Assembly (NCBI GenBank): GCA_946479725.1
Contig: CAMLHB010000104.1
Span: forward strand, 1-8,001
Source: an uncultured Actinomycetes bacterium
GTDB lineage: Bacteria; Actinomycetota; Thermoleophilia; Solirubrobacterales; 70-9
Reading direction: 5' to 3'
DNA: 8,001 nucleotides
In this document: positions 5,966 to 8,001 of the stretch, one piece after another
Layout of the letters: each line of letters opens with the position of its first letter
Numbering within the stretch: position 1 is the first letter of the stretch
Made by a program: the position numbers and the translations under genes
Notes under the pieces: generated by a model
What the model was told of the DNA's origin: nothing
Seen by the model: only the letters and a program-made list of their open reading frames with translations
Database searches by the model: none

Positions 5966-6817
5966 GTGAAATTCGAGAAGTGGCAGGCGCTGGGGAACGA
6001 CTACCTGATCTTCGAGGCGGAGCGGCTGCCGTGGGAGCTGACGGGGACGCGGGTGGAGTGGCTCTGCGACCAGCACTTCGGGGTCGGCTCCGACGGGGTC
6101 CTGCTGCTCTCCAAGAGCGAGGACCCGGAGTTCGTCGCTGAGCTGCGGATCTTCAACCCCGACGGTTCCGAAGCCGAGCTTTCCGGCAACGGCGCGCGGG
6201 AGGCAATCCTTTACCTGCGGCGCAACGGCTGGACCGCGGAGGACGAGTTCGCGATCAACACTGTCGCCGGGCCGATCCGGCCGACGATCACCGGCGAGCT
6301 GACCTGCTCGGTCGAGATGGGGCGGGCGTCGACGACCTCGAAGGACTTCCCGTCGGGGCCGGAGGACGGGCGCGGGAGGCTCGAGTCCGGGGGCCGCAGC
6401 TGGGATTTCCAGCACGTCTCGATCGGCAACCCGCAGTGCGCGATCGTCGTCCCCGCCGAGCAGCTCGACGGGCTCGACCTCGGCGCGATCGGTCCCGGGA
6501 TCGAAGGCAACGAGCTCTTCCCCAACCGCACCAACGTCAGCTTCCTCGCCGTCGACGGCGAGCGGGTGCGGGCGCGGATCTTCGAGCGCGGGGTGGGGGA
6601 GACGCTCTCCTCCGGCACCGGCGCCAGCGGCGCCGCCGTCACCGCCTTCCTGCGCGGCGCTCCCAGTCAGCTCGTGGTGGAGCTGGAAGGGGGCGAGCTG
6701 CAGGTCGAGATCTCCCCGGACCTCGACGTCCGCCTCGACGGCTGGGCCGAGCCGGTCTTCGCCGGGGAGCTCTCGCCTGAGCTGATCCAGGCGCTGGCCG
6801 AGCTGGACGGCGAGTAA
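5966..6817 (+). CDS. dapF: Diaminopimelate epimerase-like protein, both catalytic Cys are Ser
   Basis: The 283-residue product has DapF length and fold motifs: LGNDY (9-13), GVGSDG (39-44), FNPDGSEAE (63-71), SGNGAR (73-78), GNPQ (154-157), RTNVSF (188-193), ERGVGET (207-213) and SSGTGA (215-220). DapF epimerises LL- to meso-diaminopimelate by two-base chemistry with two cysteines. Here the first (usually CGNG) is Ser73, codon TCC 6182-6184, and the second (usually CGTGA or CGSGA) is Ser216, codon TCC 6611-6613. The His of GNPH is Gln157. Other substrate-binding residues are kept and the reading frame is clean, so this is not simple decay. Next to dapL a role in diaminopimelate synthesis is still the best guess; a related isomerase (the PhzF family shares the fold without the Cys pair) is the alternative. 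GTG 5966 is chosen over GTG 5948 because DapF proteins start with MKF-like sequence and a TAGGGT box ends 7 bases before it. Confidence 0.88.
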   Translation: MKFEKWQALGNDYLIFEAERLPWELTGTRVEWLCDQHFGVGSDGVLLLSKSEDPEFVAELRIFNPDGSEAELSGNGAREAILYLRRNGWTAEDEFAINTVAGPIRPTITGELTCSVEMGRASTTSKDFPSGPEDGRGRLESGGRSWDFQHVSIGNPQCAIVVPAEQLDGLDLGAIGPGIEGNELFPNRTNVSFLAVDGERVRARIFERGVGETLSSGTGASGAAVTAFLRGAPSQLVVELEGGELQVEISPDLDVRLDGWAEPVFAGELSPELIQALAELDGE

Positions 6818-6830
6818 CTCGCCCTCAGTC

Positions 6831-6850
6831 GGGGACCGCAAGCGGCCCCC
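6831..6850 (+). terminator. GC hairpin between dapF and dapL
   Basis: GGGG-A-CCG (6831-6838) pairs with CGG-C-CCCC (6843-6850) around the tetraloop CAAG, giving seven G-C pairs with one A/C mismatch. It begins 13 bases after the dapF stop. No T-run follows, so it may be a weak or factor-assisted terminator or an mRNA-end stabiliser; a -10-like box for dapL comes right after it. Confidence 0.4.
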
Positions 6851-6859
6851 TAGATCGCA

Positions 6860-6865
6860 TAGATT
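6860..6865 (+). promoter_or_regulatory. -10 box of dapL
   Basis: TAGATT lies 9 bases before ATG 6875, compatible with a transcript starting at or within about 2 bases of the start codon. A second possible box, TAGATC, lies at 6851-6856. No clear -35 is seen. No Shine-Dalgarno precedes the ATG. Confidence 0.45.
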
Positions 6866-6874
6866 CCCGCGCCC

Positions 6875-8001
6875 ATGGGCATCGCCACCCCGTCCAAGCG
6901 CTTGGAGGCAATCCCTCCGTACAAGTTCCAGGAACTCGAGCAGCAGATCGCCGACAAGCGCGCTGCCGGGATCGACGTGATCAGCCTCGGAATCGGCGAC
7001 CCCGACGAACCGACCTACCCGCACGTTGTCAAGGCGATGCAGGAAGCGGTCGAGAACCCGGCCTACCACCAGTACCCGAGCAACCGCGGCCGCGACGAGT
7101 TCCGCGCCGGCTTCGCCGGGTTCTACGACCGCCGCTTTGGGGTCGAGATAGACCCCAAGAGCGAGGTGATCCCGGCGATCGGCGCCAAGGAGTGCATCTA
7201 CAACCTCTGCTTCGCCTTCCTCGACCCCGGCGACGTCGCCCTCGCCTCCGACCCCGGCTACCCGGTCTACACCGGCGGGCCGACCCTCGCCGGCGCCAGG
7301 GCCGAGCTGCTGCCGCTGGTCCCGGAGCTGGGCTTCGCCCCCGACCTCAGCGCCGTCCCGACCGACGTCGCCGCCAGGGCGCGGCTGATGTTCGTCAACT
7401 ACCCGAACAACCCGACCGGCGCCGTCGTCCCCGAGGGCTTCTTCGAGACCGTCGTCTCCTTTGCCAGGGAGCACGAGATCCTCGTCGTCCACGACAACGC
7501 CTACTCGGAGACCACCTACGACGGCTACGTCGCCCCGAGCTTCCTCGCCACGCCGGGCGCCAGGGAGGTCGGCGTCGAGGTCTTCTCGCTCTCCAAGGGC
7601 TACAACATGACCGGCTGGCGCTGCGCCGCGATCCTCGGCAACGCCGAGGCGATCCAGACCTACTGGCGGCTGAAGACCAACGTCGACTCCGGCCTCTTCG
7701 AGGCGATCCAGATGGCCGGCGTCGCCGCCCTCGAGGGCCCGAGCGGCCCGCTGGAGCGGATGAACGAGACCTATGCCCGCCGCCGCGATCTCGTCGTCTC
7801 GATGCTCGACCAGATCGGCGTTCAGGTCGCCTCCCCAAAGGGCACGATCTACGTTTGGGCCCCGGTCCCCGAGGGGCACACCTCGACCTCCTTCTGCGAG
7901 CTCGTGCTCGAGGAGGCCGCCGTCGTCATCTCGCCCGGCTCGATGTACGGGCCGAGCGGCGAGGGCTTCTTCCGCATCGCCCTGACCGCCCCCGACGAGC
8001 G
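6875..8001 (+). CDS. dapL: LL-diaminopimelate aminotransferase, 3' end cut by window
   Basis: The 375 codons seen encode a class I/II PLP aminotransferase of the DapL type, which converts tetrahydrodipicolinate and glutamate directly into LL-diaminopimelate, bypassing the succinylase or acetylase steps. Visible motifs are LGIGDPDEPT (near residues 39-48), NYPNNPTG (175-182), HDNAYSE (206-212, with Asp207 and Tyr210 at the cofactor) and SLSKGYNMTGWR with the PLP Lys241 and Arg249. Many DapL proteins have SKTYNMTGWR, so Gly242 is a small departure. Family length near 390-410 means only some 15-35 residues are missing past the window. Glutamate-pyruvate-type and other subgroup I aminotransferases are related, so the substrate call rests on overall resemblance and on the dapF neighbour. 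All four AGG arginine codons follow a GCC codon. Confidence 0.83.
   Translation, partial: MGIATPSKRLEAIPPYKFQELEQQIADKRAAGIDVISLGIGDPDEPTYPHVVKAMQEAVENPAYHQYPSNRGRDEFRAGFAGFYDRRFGVEIDPKSEVIPAIGAKECIYNLCFAFLDPGDVALASDPGYPVYTGGPTLAGARAELLPLVPELGFAPDLSAVPTDVAARARLMFVNYPNNPTGAVVPEGFFETVVSFAREHEILVVHDNAYSETTYDGYVAPSFLATPGAREVGVEVFSLSKGYNMTGWRCAAILGNAEAIQTYWRLKTNVDSGLFEAIQMAGVAALEGPSGPLERMNETYARRRDLVVSMLDQIGVQVASPKGTIYVWAPVPEGHTSTSFCELVLEEAAVVISPGSMYGPSGEGFFRIALTAPDE

Noticed and set aside
5906..7879. 657-codon open frame on the - strand opposite dapF and dapL
   Set aside because: It mirrors two well-recognised + strand proteins; long antisense frames are common at this GC, and its translation is a repetitive Gly/Asp/Arg/Val mixture with no recognisable domain.
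1..8001. RNA genes, CRISPR arrays, insertion sequences, integrase sites, riboswitches
   Set aside because: Reading both strands I found no tRNA-like cloverleaf, regular spaced repeats, transposase or terminal repeats; intergenic gaps are all under 85 bases and leave no room for a riboswitch.

Overview
The window is about 68-70% GC, every supported gene lies on the + strand, and GTG or ATG starts often sit directly behind a TANNNT box. Gene order (cinA, thpR, recA, then miaB, miaA, dapF, dapL) and protein character suggest a chromosomal segment of a high-GC actinobacterium, most probably class Thermoleophilia (Solirubrobacterales-like). That placement is an inference from gene order and remembered family sequences, not from a search.

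Layout: bases 1-84 hold the end or leader of something upstream. cinA (85-1362) encodes a two-domain nucleotide-metabolism/competence protein. thpR (1420-2007) encodes a 2H-phosphoesterase RNA ligase-like protein, and recA (2034-3122) follows with the only strong Shine-Dalgarno site in the window. A membrane-anchored cupredoxin (3180-3842) sits between recA and the tRNA genes. miaB (3864-5192) and miaA (5189-5923) overlap by GTGA and encode the two enzymes that turn A37 of tRNA into ms2i6A37. The pair ends at a hairpin terminator whose loop contains the miaA stop codon. dapF (5966-6817) and dapL (6875 to the window end, 3' truncated) encode the last steps of the aminotransferase route to meso-diaminopimelate for lysine and peptidoglycan; each has its own promoter-like box and a hairpin lies between them.

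The most notable points are these. (1) The dapF product has Ser at both positions where DapF enzymes carry the two catalytic Cys, and Gln for the His of the GNPH motif, yet it sits beside dapL. (2) miaA is in frame but lacks about 50 residues in the middle, including the conserved basic HPND/RALE-type segment, and its 5' half is poorer in GC than its neighbours. (3) Four genes have a -10-like hexamer placed 7-9 bases before the start codon, a leaderless-promoter pattern. (4) RecA carries several unusual residues in or next to DNA-binding loops L1 and L2. (5) The cupredoxin gene uses GAA over GAG about 4 to 1, the reverse of its neighbours.

I saw no RNA genes, mobile elements, CRISPR arrays or attachment sites. 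Apart from the DapF and MiaA anomalies this is a conserved housekeeping locus.
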